DNA from: Symsagittifera roscoffensis
Lineage: Eukaryota > Xenacoelomorpha > Acoela > Convolutidae
DNA: 64,000 nucleotides
Assembly: GCF_963678635.1 (NCBI RefSeq)
Contig: NC_087071.1
Location: 44,753,095 to 44,817,094 of the forward strand
Reading direction: 5' to 3'
Shown piece by piece: positions 9,776 through 20,218 of the stretch. Position 1 is the stretch's first letter. Each line of letters starts with the position of its first letter. The notes under the pieces are model-generated. The model made no database searches and had not been told where the DNA came from. It was given only the letters and a program-made list of their open reading frames with translations. The translations under genes were made by a program, and so were the position numbers.

Positions 9776-10364
9776 TCTTTATTTGTCACTTTCCTATGCC
9801 TACTCTTGACTCAATTGCTAGAGACCTTATAGTTTTATTAACAAAAATAATGACACAACACAATAAATTTCACCAGAATCTATTAAATAGTGACCACGAA
9901 TCCCTGTATGTTGTCAGAGTACAGTTTGTATAAAATTTATTCACACTAGCCGATTATCGGTCCAAAGATCTGGAAACTAGCACAATATGATGTTATCAGT
10001 CAATTTAAAAGATAGTGTAGTCACTACCCAATCAAGCACAGTTTAGGTTGATTTAAAATCAAAAACAAAAAAATATATATATTGACACAATATGAATGTA
10101 TATATAAAAAAACGTATGTGTCTTGTACTCTTAGTCGGTCGCAGTACAATAGTCGAACCTGTCTTTTAAAGAAAAAGCTTTCCCTGCTTGGTGCTGCACC
10201 AAACAGACAAAACTTTGAAGGCAGTAATTTTCTCAAGTGGGCGTCTATTGCACCCACCGAGTACTGTGTTACCTATCTGCCTTCGGACTGCCCGAGCTAG
10301 ACCTACTAAAATCCTCAGGGCAGTCACTTTCCCCAAAAACGTATTATGTTTCAATCCACACCAA
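9776..10364 (-). promoter_or_regulatory. Copy A leader between gag start and putative 5' LTR, with a strongly conserved block
   Basis: About 590 bases of non-coding leader. The part at 10111-10364 is almost identical to 35381-35635 in copy B, although other shared parts have diverged clearly. No reading frame is preserved there, so an RNA-level role (packaging, primer-binding surroundings or a structured leader) is plausible. A possible primer-binding site (element strand TGGTGTGGATTG, about 10351-10363) abuts a CA dinucleotide at the putative LTR edge. I could not match it to a particular tRNA. Confidence 0.4.
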
Positions 10365-10552
10365 TGAGTCACGCTCTTTTTAATTTAGACTTAGTGTCGC
10401 GAATATCCGAGTTCGGACCTGTTTTGTATTAGTCTGGTTCTTTTTGAGAGGCAAGTTACCAGTGCAGTCACTGATACCTAGCCTGTGTATTAATAACCTA
10501 ATACCTCTCGCTTTTTAGTCTTTCTTTCGTTTACCTAAGTCCTTAATAAAAT

Positions 10553-10932
10553 AATACCCCTCCGGATTGGCACAAATAGGACCCTTCCGGACTGTCAGAA
10601 TATAGACCCCTCCGGATTGGGACCCCTCCGAGTTAGTTAATAGTAGACCCCTCCGGATTTGGACCCCTCCGAATTAGCAACTATAAGACCCCTCCGGATT
10701 CGGACCCCTCCGGTTTTGTGGAAAGTAGACCCCTCCGGATTCGGACCCCTCTGACTTCGGAGCCCTTAGCTCTGTCAAAGTAGCTTTTTGTAGTTTTCTT
10801 AATTTCAGCTTATACCCCTCCGGATACGTTCTGCGTTGCTATAATGCTGTTTGAATTAACTGGGAAGGGTATAGGGTCCTTTCCTAGACCCCTCCGGGTT
10901 GAAGTTAAGGCACTTATTTGACAATTCACACT
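10553..10932. repeat. Cluster of CCCCTCCGGATT motifs in copy A LTR
   Basis: About twelve copies of a 12-15 base motif, (G/T)ACCCCTCCGGATT(C/G)G with variants, occur here. Most lie at 10555-10760, spaced roughly 15-40 bases apart and partly as back-to-back pairs. Further single copies lie near 11104, 11455, 11931, 12160, 12190 and 14000. The half-palindromic TCCGGA core makes a protein-binding-site array plausible. Copy B has the same cluster at about 35829-36025. Confidence 0.6.
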
Positions 10933-12196
10933 AACGGTGAAGGGTCTTATCACTTGCCTAACTTCGACTCTATTATGGTTGTCTTGTGCCTTCAGCCCTC
11001 CCTTTTTGTCTAGAACTGTCCTAAGTTACTTAGTTCAATCGCTATCAACTTTTGGTAGGGGTATAAGGGTTTTTCAGAAAAATTTATAAAACGTGAAGGT
11101 TGTACCCCTCCGGATTTGTGTAATTTGCTAAAAACAATCTCAAAAAATTTTCTCGCTCGCTTTTTCGAGTAATTCTCTTTCCTACTAGTAAGTTCAGCTA
11201 ATTTCTGATCTAATGGTACCAAGATTGACTCGATATGCTCTGTAGTTCCAAAGTTATTAACCAAAACGTCTTTTTTCCAAACTCAAAAATTTTCTCTCTT
11301 ATAGGTTCCGCCTAACTTTTTCCGCAAATCTGGTCCTTTCGACCTAAAAATTATTGATCTGAGCTCAGAAGGCCTATACTCTTCTAGTTCAATGCAAAAG
11401 ACCCGATCTAAAACGCTATTGTAGAAAAAATTTGCGAAAAACTATGCTACCTGGGCCCCTCCGGATTGATGAATCCACCAAATCAAACACGTTATGTTCG
11501 ATTTCTCTGCAACCCGGAAGGCTTTCGGGTAGCGGATTTTAAGACTTGTAGATTCACTAGTGGACGTTGTCCGAACAACTATTTTTACTGTCCTACCTCA
11601 AAAATTTCAGAAAATTTTCTAAATTTTTAGTGTTTCTTACTATCAAAAATTGGGAAAATTTGGTTTTTGGTACCAAACTAGTTCCAACCACTTCCGAACT
11701 AAAGTTAACCGGTTCTACTTGATACAGTAGTGCAGTTACGATGTAACACACTAACTTAGCGCTTTTTTCCGTTTCAAAAAATATCGATATCTCAAAAATC
11801 GCGACTTGTGGGGGGATCAAAATATCGCAATTTTGATCCTAAAAACCGGTCTGTTTTCGTTGTTTTTCACTGAAAAACGATATAAGACTATTAATATAGG
11901 CTATATAAGTAATAATATTAGTAATACTATGCCCCTCCGGGTTTGTTTATTATCCGAATTAAGGTGCTTAACTCGGATATTCGCAGTTCGGTGAAGGGTC
12001 ACTACAGTGCAGCACTGTCGAGCCCCCCACAGATTACTATCTTACTTTTTGTACCAAAAGGGATACAAAACTTGTTAACGATACCCAACAGTCGATTGTT
12101 GTTGTCGTTGAGCCCCTTCTTGTTGCTCCTTGTACTGCTTGCCGGATCGGTCTTCACCCAAGACCCTTCCGAATTGAGCGCAAATCAGCTGACCCC

Positions 12197-13536
12197 TCCG
12201 GATTGAGCGCAATTTATCATTAACGTGCTTAAATGCTCAAATAACCCTACAGTACAAGCCTCACAAACGGGCCACAAAATTGATCGTAACGATCCTGACT
12301 GATATAAATGCCTGTAACAACAATATATCTATCAACAACAAACGGGGGGGTTGAGTCACATCTTGTCTGGGGGGATGATTTCTACTGATTTTTTACTTTT
12401 TTACTGTTTTTGGTTTTTCCGGTTATTTTTTATGTTTTTTTTTTGTTTTTCTTGGGTACTATACTACTTTTTGTTTGGTTTTGCTTATATCTTTAAGTGT
12501 TTTTGGTCACTTGGAGGGCTAAATTGAGACAGACCTGTTCCTGTCAGTTAACTCAGGGATAATTCAATTTGACTGACTGTCACACCGTATTCAATTAAGG
12601 AGCATAGTTGTTAAAGCTAAATGGTTTATGTGCTTCAACGGTACATCAGATTCCATTTTTAAAATCAACAAAATTGAACACAAACCGGATTCTAAGAATT
12701 CATCATGATCTATATGGGTTGTAGTAACTCATTGTTTCAATTCATTTTCAATCACTAGACCAATATCAAATTGTTCCAATTATACTGTTTCTTTACAAAC
12801 AGGTGGAGGCTTTGATCGCAATCCGCAGCAATCGATGCACCATATGTTAACTTCGATTCAATCTTCCTGAGGCAAGTTGTGTTTATGAGGCATCGCTTCC
12901 AACAGAAATCGCATCTCTGAAATAGATAACCCATTTAGTATAGCCTGATTCAGTTTAAACTTCTGATAATTCTCAAATTTTGGGGGATTTTGACTCGTTT
13001 CCGATTAAGTATATAACCCGAGTCGAGGTTTTCAAACAAGATTAGAGTGGATTGAACTTTTCTGTATAGACAATAACGCTTAAAATCTGAAAAAAAAGGA
13101 AAACTTTAATAAGCAAAATGATAAATAATAATATTAAGCAAGTGTAAGTTACACAACTTTTCATGATTATATGTTTATTCACAATATAATAAAACAATGA
13201 GAGTATCAAAACATTAAAATACCAACAAAGAATTCCGGATGTGGAACACAGCAGCTTTGTTCCACTAATTTTTGCGTGTACCGGAGGAGCAGCACCGGGC
13301 TCTACAAAAACCGTCCAGAAACTAGCAGAGAAACTAAGCGAAAAACAGAACGAATCATACTCGGACACAATTAACTATAAGAACAAAAATAAGTTTTGTA
13401 CTTTTGAGGAGTGCAATCCTCTGCTTTAGGTGGTGCAAAAAACTTAAAAATACATACAACATAGACAATTCTATCTGTGCTGTATTCGAGGAGGGTAGAT
13501 TTAAATTTTTTTTTACAAAAAGTAATCAGAAGGTCT
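12197..13536. mobile_element. Insertion inside copy A LTR (absent from copy B)
   Basis: Copies A and B align up to the CAAATCAGC.GACCC string (A about 12195, B about 37373) and again from the CATTCGCCCGGAAG string (A about 13537, B about 37435). The 1.3 kb between is present only in copy A. Its right end carries a piece of a plus-strand retroelement endonuclease (13230-13445), which supports insertion in A rather than deletion in B. No terminal repeats or target duplication are obvious. The left two thirds is AT-rich with no recognised coding. Confidence 0.5.
13228..13445 (+). pseudogene. Fragment of an RLE-type retrotransposon C terminus
   Basis: Translation gives '..VEHSSFVPLIFACTGGAAPG' followed by a Lys/Glu-rich helix and '..YSDTINY'. 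After a one-base frameshift near 13395 it continues '..LLRSAILCF'. This pattern (PL.F..TGG......L.......Y......S...LRSAI.C) matches the terminal segment of the restriction-like-endonuclease region of PHD/RT/RLE retroelements. The element at 14697-17522 ends with a related segment ('AFEIQGAAG...'). It is 5'-truncated and broken. The assignment is by pattern recognition. Confidence 0.45.
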
Positions 13537-14456
13537 GTAACATTCGCCCGGAAGATACATATCGACGGATAACAAAACTAAGTCTTAAGACGACTGGCTA
13601 GCGTCTAAACAGAGCTTTGCATGTTTTTCACCGTCTCTACCAAGCCAGTACTTTTCGGTGGTCTTTCTTACATCAGGCTGACAAAAACGTTACTGTTCTC
13701 CGGCTTCGACCAGAACGCTCAAATTAACTGAATTACATGCAAAATTAGTGAGCTCATGGCTGGGTCTCTGTATCCCCAGACCACGAGGTCACTCCTAAAA
13801 ACAGGGCTGCTACTTATCATATTACTATTGTTTTTGTTCAGTAGATAAAAATCATCATCTCCATCGAAGATGGATCAACCCTTTCCCCCCAACTCCTAGC
13901 ACCTCATCCTTGTCAAAACTAATCAAAATATCAGTTAAATTCAAGTCAGGACATGACAGGATGCTAAAATTCAATACAAGTTCATAAAAGTTCCCGTCCC
14001 GAGACCCTTCCGGATTCTTGAATCCGGCGAATCAAGCTCCTTAACCTCAGGTTCACGCTAACTCGGAGGGCTGGTTTTTACCCTTCACCGCTGTTCGCAA
14101 CGGCCTTGCAACTATTGTAACAGCACAATAGTTGCAACTCGGAACGTCCTCTGCTGTTCGGTAGTTCGTTGTTGTTTTTTAGTCTCGATTTTCGTACTGT
14201 TCGTAATCGCAGATAAAGTTGTTCTGTTTCTTTCTGCTATTTTAGCCAAAATGGCCGTTTTAACATTTCTCAGAAATGTTACGTCATCACTTCGAAAATT
14301 TAAAATTTAGAATTCCAGAATCTTCTAGCCTTCACCGTTTGGCCAATCATTCAAATAACGTCCTTATCCGTTCTAAATCGCCAATTCGGAAGGTTCACTG
14401 CTAAAATCCTGAATTCTGCAGAGACTGCATTTTGGCCATTCTGGTCGAATGTCACA

Positions 14457-14696
14457 GTCAAAAGTATCATAGTAACCGAGGTTACAGTCATGAGTCCCTT
14501 CATCATGTATTCCAGTCAAAATCCTTGGAATTTTCTAGATATGGAAGTGATAATGATAAAAGAAGATGTCAAGTGTTTAAGTCCTTTTCAATTAAAATCG
14601 ATACGGGTTAAGTTTCTTGAATAAGAACACGCAACTCGACACGAGATAATATAATAAACAAGTGTTACAAGTAAAAAATTTCGTCGAAAGTTATTT
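14457..14696. other. Short spacer, nothing recognised
   Basis: Between the outer edge of the copy A LTR and the 3' end of the RT/RLE element. No reading frame, repeat or RNA gene is seen. If the LTR edge at 14456 is right, the target-site duplication of copy A would begin at 14457 (GTCAA). Confidence 0.4.
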
Positions 14697-15903
14697 AGTC
14701 ATTTATTGTTCCGAGTACGCAAGCGGCGTTCGCAATCTGTATTGCCAGGGAGATTTCTGTTTCAAAAAGCTGCCTGCTCTGGGTTCCTCAGTGCATATGC
14801 TTAGGTTCTTACAAATCTTGCTCAAAAAAACTTCTGTGCTGAGGCCGGCCGCGCCCTGAATTTCAAAAGCTAGCGGTTGAAAAAGATATCTATCATTTAC
14901 AAGATCTTTATACTTGTCAATTTTTCGCTTCAGCGGCAGCCGTACCAGGGTTACAAACAGACCCGGCATTAATCCTACAAGGAGCTAAGGAGTCTACTAC
15001 CGTTACATCCCACAAGAGCTGCTTACCATCAGCCAATGGAACGAGCGTCAAACCGTCTGGTCGCTTCTGATCGTTCCTGTAGAGGTGTCGTGGTTCTAAA
15101 ACAGACGGAATGTGAGTAGATGATAGACTCTGCTTTATAAGGGCATTCAGGTTTGAATGCCTAGAGAATCTCCCTGCACTTCTGAGGCAAGAAAGACCAT
15201 GCCAACCATGCTCGGTAACGTCTTTTCCGCACACGCATTTATGCCGTTTGCATATTTTTGATCCTAATCGAAGTCCTATCGCAATTCTGAGTTGTTGGTT
15301 CGACAGTTTTAACCTTAAATTTTTGCACGGGAAGACGTTCAACCATTGGAATCCAAATCTATCTTGGTTGGGTTGAAGCTTTTTTTTTACGTCCGTTGGT
15401 TCGAGTCGTAAAATCAAGTCTGCAATTTCGCTGTCAAAAATTGGCTCCATCCAATTATTTTGGATTTCATTTTCCGGAGCCATTTCAATTTTTCCAAGAT
15501 CAAACCACCGTTTAAGCGCATCATCATAGGTTCCATCCACATGCTCCAAACCAACGATTTCGCTCAAGGCATCTTTCGCTCCTACTGCTGAGGCTAAGAA
15601 AGCGGGTAAAGCAAGTAGACGAGCGGAAGAAACGCCCAAACCACCTTTGGCTGCCGGGAGAACTGCTTGTAAAAACTGGTTTTCATCCATTTTCACGTTA
15701 GTAACCTTGCATAACGAATTTCTTAGTAATTTATCGTAGCGTTCCAAAAAATCATTTTGCAAAAAACAAGGGCTCGTACGCAAAAAATATAGGAGGTTTG
15801 GCATGCTATAGCAATTTTTCAGGAGGTAAAAACCATAATGGGAGTCTAGTTTGTCAATGACATCCGAGATTTTTTCAAGCTCCCTAATTTTTTCGTCGAG
15901 CAA
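14697..15903 (-). pseudogene. Thumb, Cys/His cluster and restriction-like endonuclease of the RT/RLE element
   Basis: The long frame 15903-14917 contains 'CVCGKDVTEHGWHGLSC' with a following 'GRFSRH' (zinc cluster), then 'KRPDGLTL' and 'LLWDVTVVD'. These are the RPD and D residues of the restriction-like endonuclease found in R2-type elements. After a frameshift near 14945 a Lys-rich helix and 'PLAFEIQGAAG' follow. A further shift near 14755 restores 'LAIQIANAACVLGTI' up to a stop at about 14697. All expected catalytic acidic residues are present. Rated as nearly complete but broken. Confidence 0.7.
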
Positions 15904-16094
15904 TTCTTTTCGGCAAAGTTCGCCGATTGGAGATCCTAAAATGAGGAGTTCTTCTTCTGTTTTTATTTTTATTTTGGGGTATGTTTTTCAAAACTGAGTT
16001 AAAATTGAATTATACTGTGTACTAGTAGTCGGTCCCAAAAAACAAACTTCACACTTCTCAGTGTTTAAGCTCAGGCCGTAAATTTGTTCCGATT

Positions 16095-17241
16095 TCAGAA
16101 TGTTTTAAGGTCCCGGAGTACTACCTTATAGTCGTCGGCTAAATTCCCATCATCTAAATACCAGATGTTAATTTTCGGCTCCAACTGATTGACTAGTGTA
16201 TGAATTGTTTCCGCAAAAAGGGGTGGGGCTTCAGGATCACCTTGCTGAGTTCCATCTTCTGACATTATGACAGAGCTTCCATAAAAAAGGTAACTAGGTT
16301 TACCATACGCGCAATGGGTGTAATTATACAATTCGGGGCGATTTGAAAAAACATGATTCAGCATTGTTTCTCTGATTAAAGAGTTAAAGGCATTCTTATA
16401 ATCTAGTTTTAAAAGAACAGTGCATTTTGGATTGTCGTCGCGTTCCATTAGGTTTCGAAACGAGTGCGCAGCTAATTCTGCTCCTCGTTTGGTACCGCAT
16501 CCTACCTGTACGTTTCCGAAAAAATTTTGTCGCTCGGAGATAGGCAATACGTCTCAGCGTGTTGCCTATGGCAATCGGTCTCAACCCTCCGTCTATCTTT
16601 ATGAGGGCGATAAGCTTTGCGCCAAAAAAGAAAGGTCTTAGTGGTTTGGGTATTTTGCCATCTCCAATGAGGTTTATCAGCTTAGTAAGCGATTTCAGGA
16701 AAATAAGTCCTGCACTGCCATTCGACTTACTAACAAGATCTTTAAAAATTTGAAGAAATATTTTATCAGGGCCTGCTGCTGATCCGTTTGGAAAGGACAT
16801 TATCGCTTTGTATAGGTCAAAATCGGTTACCAAAAAACTATCCAACTTTTCTGGATTTGGAGCTGCAAATTTGGCTCGCTGCGGGTGCTTAGACAACAAT
16901 TTTTGATAGTTATCAGTTGAAAAAGGAGCTATTTTGTCATCCGAAGCAGCAAGCTTTATTCCTCCCTTTACATTTCCTTCATCGAGCTTACTACTTATTA
17001 ACTTTATTCTCTGCTCGAGGTCACTCAGAGGCGGGCTTGAAACTTGGGGATGGGGTTTTGGAAGTGACACGTCATTTGCTCGAATTTTTTTATATATCAA
17101 AGAGCTCATGCTTGTGGTCTGTTTGCGTCCACTCGGTTGCTCCAAAAAAAACAAGAACGACGTTAAAAAAATTAGCCATTTCGTAACATCTTCTACATTG
17201 TAGACGATGTCATTTATTTTGTCCGACAGATTTTCCGCCAA
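16095..17241 (-). pseudogene. Reverse transcriptase domain of the RT/RLE element
   Basis: The first frame (17241 to about 16520) carries 'NGSAAGPDKI' and 'GGLRPIAIGNTLRR', typical RT finger motifs of non-LTR-like elements. The second frame (16547-16095) carries 'LLKLDYKNAFNS' (catalytic Asp at about 16403), 'GTQQGDPEAPPLF' and 'WYLDDG' (YLDD at 16149-16160). Both catalytic motifs are intact, so only small indels break it. The stretch 16094-15904 continues the RT in yet another frame, with one TGA. Confidence 0.8.
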
Positions 17242-17522
17242 GGGAACACGCGAGTCTTTTGGTACTCTCTTTTGGTACTTGAGATGGCTGTATTAATATA
17301 ATTGTCTAGCACTAAATCATTACCTTTTGTTGCTTTATTAACAGAATTTACATCAACGCATAAAGGACACTGAAACCATTGGGTTTTCTTAGAGTCGCTA
17401 AGAGAAATATTTACACAACTGATATGATACCAACTAGAACAACAATCACATCTAATCCAATTTATCAGTCCTGAAGGTTTTAAGCAATCTTTGCTTGTAC
17501 ACTCTTTGTTGTTTTTCCTCAT
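17214..17522 (-). pseudogene. PHD-type zinc finger, N terminus of the RT/RLE element
   Basis: From ATG at 17522 the frame shows C-x4-C, then 'WIRCDCCSSWYHISC' and 'WFQCPLC'. This is the C4-H-C3 cadence of a PHD finger with its hallmark Trp before the last Cys pair. PHD fingers bind histone tails, so this one may steer the element to particular chromatin (inference). The frame ends at 17214 and the RT part continues in another frame, so one indel separates them. Confidence 0.65.
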
Positions 17523-18906
17523 TTTGACGCAACATAAAGGTAAAAAAAACGATTTTTACGGGACTTTAGGGGACTGAACTAACCCATGATAAGCGGTTAG
17601 TGGGAATTTTACAAATCAGCAAATAAAAAAAAGACAACTAAATTAAATTAAATTTTAAAATCGAATAATAAAAATCAAAAACAAGGAACAATCTCACCCG
17701 AGCTTAAAAGGTCCAGCGGCGCACCAACAGACTCCTCAAGCCAGTTCCAGTTCCCCACCTCCCCACAGAAAGCCACTTGACAGACCTGTCTCTAAAATCC
17801 CTCAGATGACGCTCCACATACAGGCACAAACATCAAACATAACAAATCTATTTAATAAGTTCATCACAACAATTAGGCTAAAAGTTGTGATAAATTCTCT
17901 TGATGCATTGAAATTCTCTTGATGCATTGAAATAGACTTTAATCATAAAATTTTGTCGATGTATTTATATAGCGTTGCACAAGTCTAAATACGATGCAAA
18001 GATTGATTGAAAAAAAAACCAAAAAGGTTTTTTCTTTGCTCTTCAAGTTTATGAAAATTGGACCAAGTCTTTGAAACAATTGATTGAGATGCGAAATTCA
18101 ACCTTGCCCGGGAATTTATCTTATTCAATATCGAAACAGGCAGAAATAGTTATTTCTACGCTCATGAAACTACACACTCTTCGATGAATCATTGTTGCTT
18201 TGAAGTAAAGCAGGCTTGGCAACTATGCAGAACAAAAAATAAATAAACAAGTTATCAATAAAGCGTGTACGTTAGAGAAACAAAAAGAAAATTGTGATTC
18301 AAGTTGAAATCTCGGAAATTTTAGTTGTTATTGTCCTGAATATTAAAATTAAGGAACTCTGTGGTTAGAAAGAACAATGAAACAATCTCCCTCTTCAAGA
18401 GATTACCCAAGCCTATCATGTCACCACAAAGTGATCAGTTTTCCTTGTTGATTAAAAACAGTCATACAGGCTGGAATATTTAAATATACTCTTTACTCAA
18501 GCCTTTCTAAATAAATAGTAAATGTCTCTAAAGCCACTAACTAAAATCAAAATGCAAATTTATAAATGCAACAAATTCTTTAATGATCAAAACTCAACTA
18601 AATGTTTCAGTTTTCAATTACAACTTGATTGCTTAGTTTCTCACTTGAGTTTTTGTCCCCTACATAAAACAATTCTGAGTTTTAACTTCTTCTCTTTTGT
18701 CACTTCTTTGTTTCTTCTTTTTTCGTCGTTTAGAAGTTCTACAATTTCTAAATTCTTCTAATATCGTTTCTTTTTGCATCTTGTCTTCCGGCCATTTGCC
18801 AAAGCTCCAACTCCTCCTCCTGCGACATTGACTATGCACTTTCAACCTTGCAACACATCGTTAGCTATTTTGACGCTGTTGGAAGCAGTCCTCCAACACT
18901 AAAGCA
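17523..18906. other. Intergenic AT-rich stretch with one small tandem duplication
   Basis: No gene is recognised. At 17892-17929 the 19-base unit AAATTCTCTTGATGCATTG is present twice in tandem. None of the CCCCTCCGGATT motifs that mark the giant element's LTR occur here, so this is not its 3' LTR. The copy B element appears to be truncated somewhere in or just right of this interval. Confidence 0.5.
17892..17929. repeat. 19-base tandem duplication
   Basis: Two exact adjacent copies of a 19-base unit in non-coding DNA. This is a simple replication-slippage product, and no function is suggested. Confidence 0.85.
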
Positions 18907-19000
18907 GTCCTCAGACGACGCTAGAGTCGCGTATGCTTTCTGCTTGAGGGTGGTGTCTTGCATCATTGTCTCCAGATAACCTTCCATGGCACTCTTGTCT
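18907..19000 (-). repeat. Displaced duplicate of an ORF2 segment (matches 20484-20576)
   Basis: About 93 bases, from CTCAGACGACGCTAGAG to GGCACTC.TGTCTT, are nearly identical to 20484-20576 inside ORF2, in the same orientation. Similarity starts and stops abruptly on both sides. It marks a rearrangement at the left end of copy B and sits directly next to the perfect hairpin at 19009-19050. Confidence 0.8.
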
Positions 19001-19008
19001 TGCACATA

Positions 19009-19050
19009 GGATCGACATTAGCTCTTGCACAATGGAGCTAATGTCGATCC
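19009..19050. repeat. Perfect 16-base inverted repeat with 10-base loop
   Basis: GGATCGACATTAGCTC (19009-19024) is exactly complementary to GAGCTAATGTCGATCC (19035-19050), with loop TTGCACAATG between. It lies at the junction between the displaced duplicate (18907-19000) and the end of ORF2. A fold-back template switch during copying would produce exactly this arrangement (inference). Confidence 0.85.
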
Positions 19051-19059
19051 CACCAAATA

Positions 19060-20048
19060 TCACGCTCCCGATGGTCTGCGATAAGTTTCACTGTGCCTTA
19101 TGTTCATTTCCGCCCCGATCGCTTCACTCCATTTTCCTATGTGCTTTTGCTCAGTTTGCAAAGCTCCCGGGAACACTTCTACACTGATGGCCGTGACCAT
19201 CTCATGTTTCTGTTCTATATTCCATAGTGACTCTAAAGAAACAAACATACTGTAGAACCCTAGTGCAGTCACTATATTCACCTTGGTTCCTCCATGGCAA
19301 TCTGCAATCAATTCCGTTTCCGTCTTTGCTTTCATCACAATGTTCCCAAACAATATTGTCAACTGTTTGTGTCGCTTCTCCTGGGTTTTCACGCAATCTA
19401 GACTTCCACAAACGTGACCTCCAGTCCACATACTTCTGCCAGACAGTTACTAGGTTTAACCCAGTCTTCTAGTCCCCAGCTAGGCAACTCAACTTTGTCT
19501 TCTCCGTTGCTCTTAGAGGCTGTTGTCATCACATTGTATATGATATTAAGATCACGCAGATTACAGTCCGCACTTAGTTCCCTCTGCACATCTTGTGTTG
19601 CAAGTAGTATTAAATCAGCATTGCGACTAGGACACCATGATGGTCTCATCAGTTCCCACACTACCATCAAGCTCGTTCTCAGTAATTCATCTGAGAATCC
19701 CAATCCAAACTCCACTCGTTTATCGGATTCTGGCACGGAAGTTGCAGCTACCTTTTCTTCTAAGACTAATACCCGTTTGGTCTGCAGATTAGCAGCGCTT
19801 CTAATCGTTGCAATTCTCGAGGTCCAGAACCTCAGCAACACTTCTTGCTCGTAATCAAAGAAGCAATCTCGTATGTCTTCATTGAGAAACGGGTTGTACG
19901 CCATCCCTATGACTCCGGACACGTAACTGTATGACTTCTTTCTGATCGGTCCACAGTATTCATTGGGTTTCGGCAGTGCTCCCATGGATTCCTTAGTGAG
20001 CCTCAGTTCTTTGTCCGAGAATCTTCTGATTTCGTCTATTTTCCTCAT
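19060..20048 (-). pseudogene. ORF2 segment 9: C-terminal part
   Basis: The frame 20048-19398 (216 codons) has 'NEYCGPIRKKSYSYVSGVIGMAYNPF' and 'FDYEQEVLLRFWTSRIATIRS', which looks like a folded domain of unknown type. Near 19400 coding moves to the frame ending at 19060 ('GGHVCGSLDCVKTQEKRHKQLTILFG'). The last 30 codons approach the hairpin junction at 19050, so the natural C terminus of ORF2 may be missing. Confidence 0.5.
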
Positions 20049-20218
20049 AGGTTCTAGCTCCTCGGTTCTTTCATGTTCACCCTCATCGCTTGCTCTGATG
20101 CATATCCAGCAGTGCTAGCAAGAGTTAGGTTTTCGCTCGTTCATCACCCTGAAATTTGCTCTATCACGAATCGGATGAAACAGAGATCGTCCCTCCGCTT
20201 CGCGCACGCTACTGCCAT

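Larger units (their letters stand above)
10365..14456 (-). repeat. Putative 5' LTR of copy A (about 4.1 kb including a 1.3 kb insertion)
   Basis: On the element strand it begins TGTGACATTCGACC (14456) and ends GTGACTCA (10365), which fits the TG...CA rule. Homology with the copy B upstream region stops exactly at 14456/38343. Without the insertion at about 12197-13536 its length is about 2.74 kb, close to the 2.7 kb of copy B. It contains about 18 dispersed CCCCTCCGGATT-type motifs. The inner edge is a guess. A true LTR call needs a matching 3' LTR, which is outside the window for copy A and absent for copy B. Confidence 0.4.
14697..17522 (-). mobile_element. PHD-finger / RT / restriction-like-endonuclease retroelement, lightly damaged
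   Basis: A contiguous minus-strand coding run with a few frameshifts (near 17240, 16530, 16100 and 14945-14755) and one in-frame TGA near 15985. Order: PHD finger, RT fingers and palm, thumb, a Cys/His cluster, then a PD-(D/E)xK-type endonuclease. This replaces the APE endonuclease of most LINEs and resembles R2-like site-specific elements in plan. It lies between copies A and B of the giant element. Its 5' end is probably just above 17522 and its coding end near 14697. No poly(A) or target duplication was identified. Confidence 0.75.

Noticed and set aside
139-9933. Many plus-strand open frames opposite the giant gag-pol (for example 216-944, 3591-3953, 8841-9197)
   Set aside because: They are antisense shadows of the intact 3200-codon gene. 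Their composition follows the complement of the real frame and none shows a domain.
11010-11264. 84-codon minus frame in the copy A LTR as a small protein
   Set aside because: The equivalent frame in copy B has stops and many replacement changes, so there is no sign of protein-level conservation.
17523-18906. 3' LTR of copy B
   Set aside because: It contains none of the CCCCTCCGGATT motifs and no stretch matching the 35636-38343 region.
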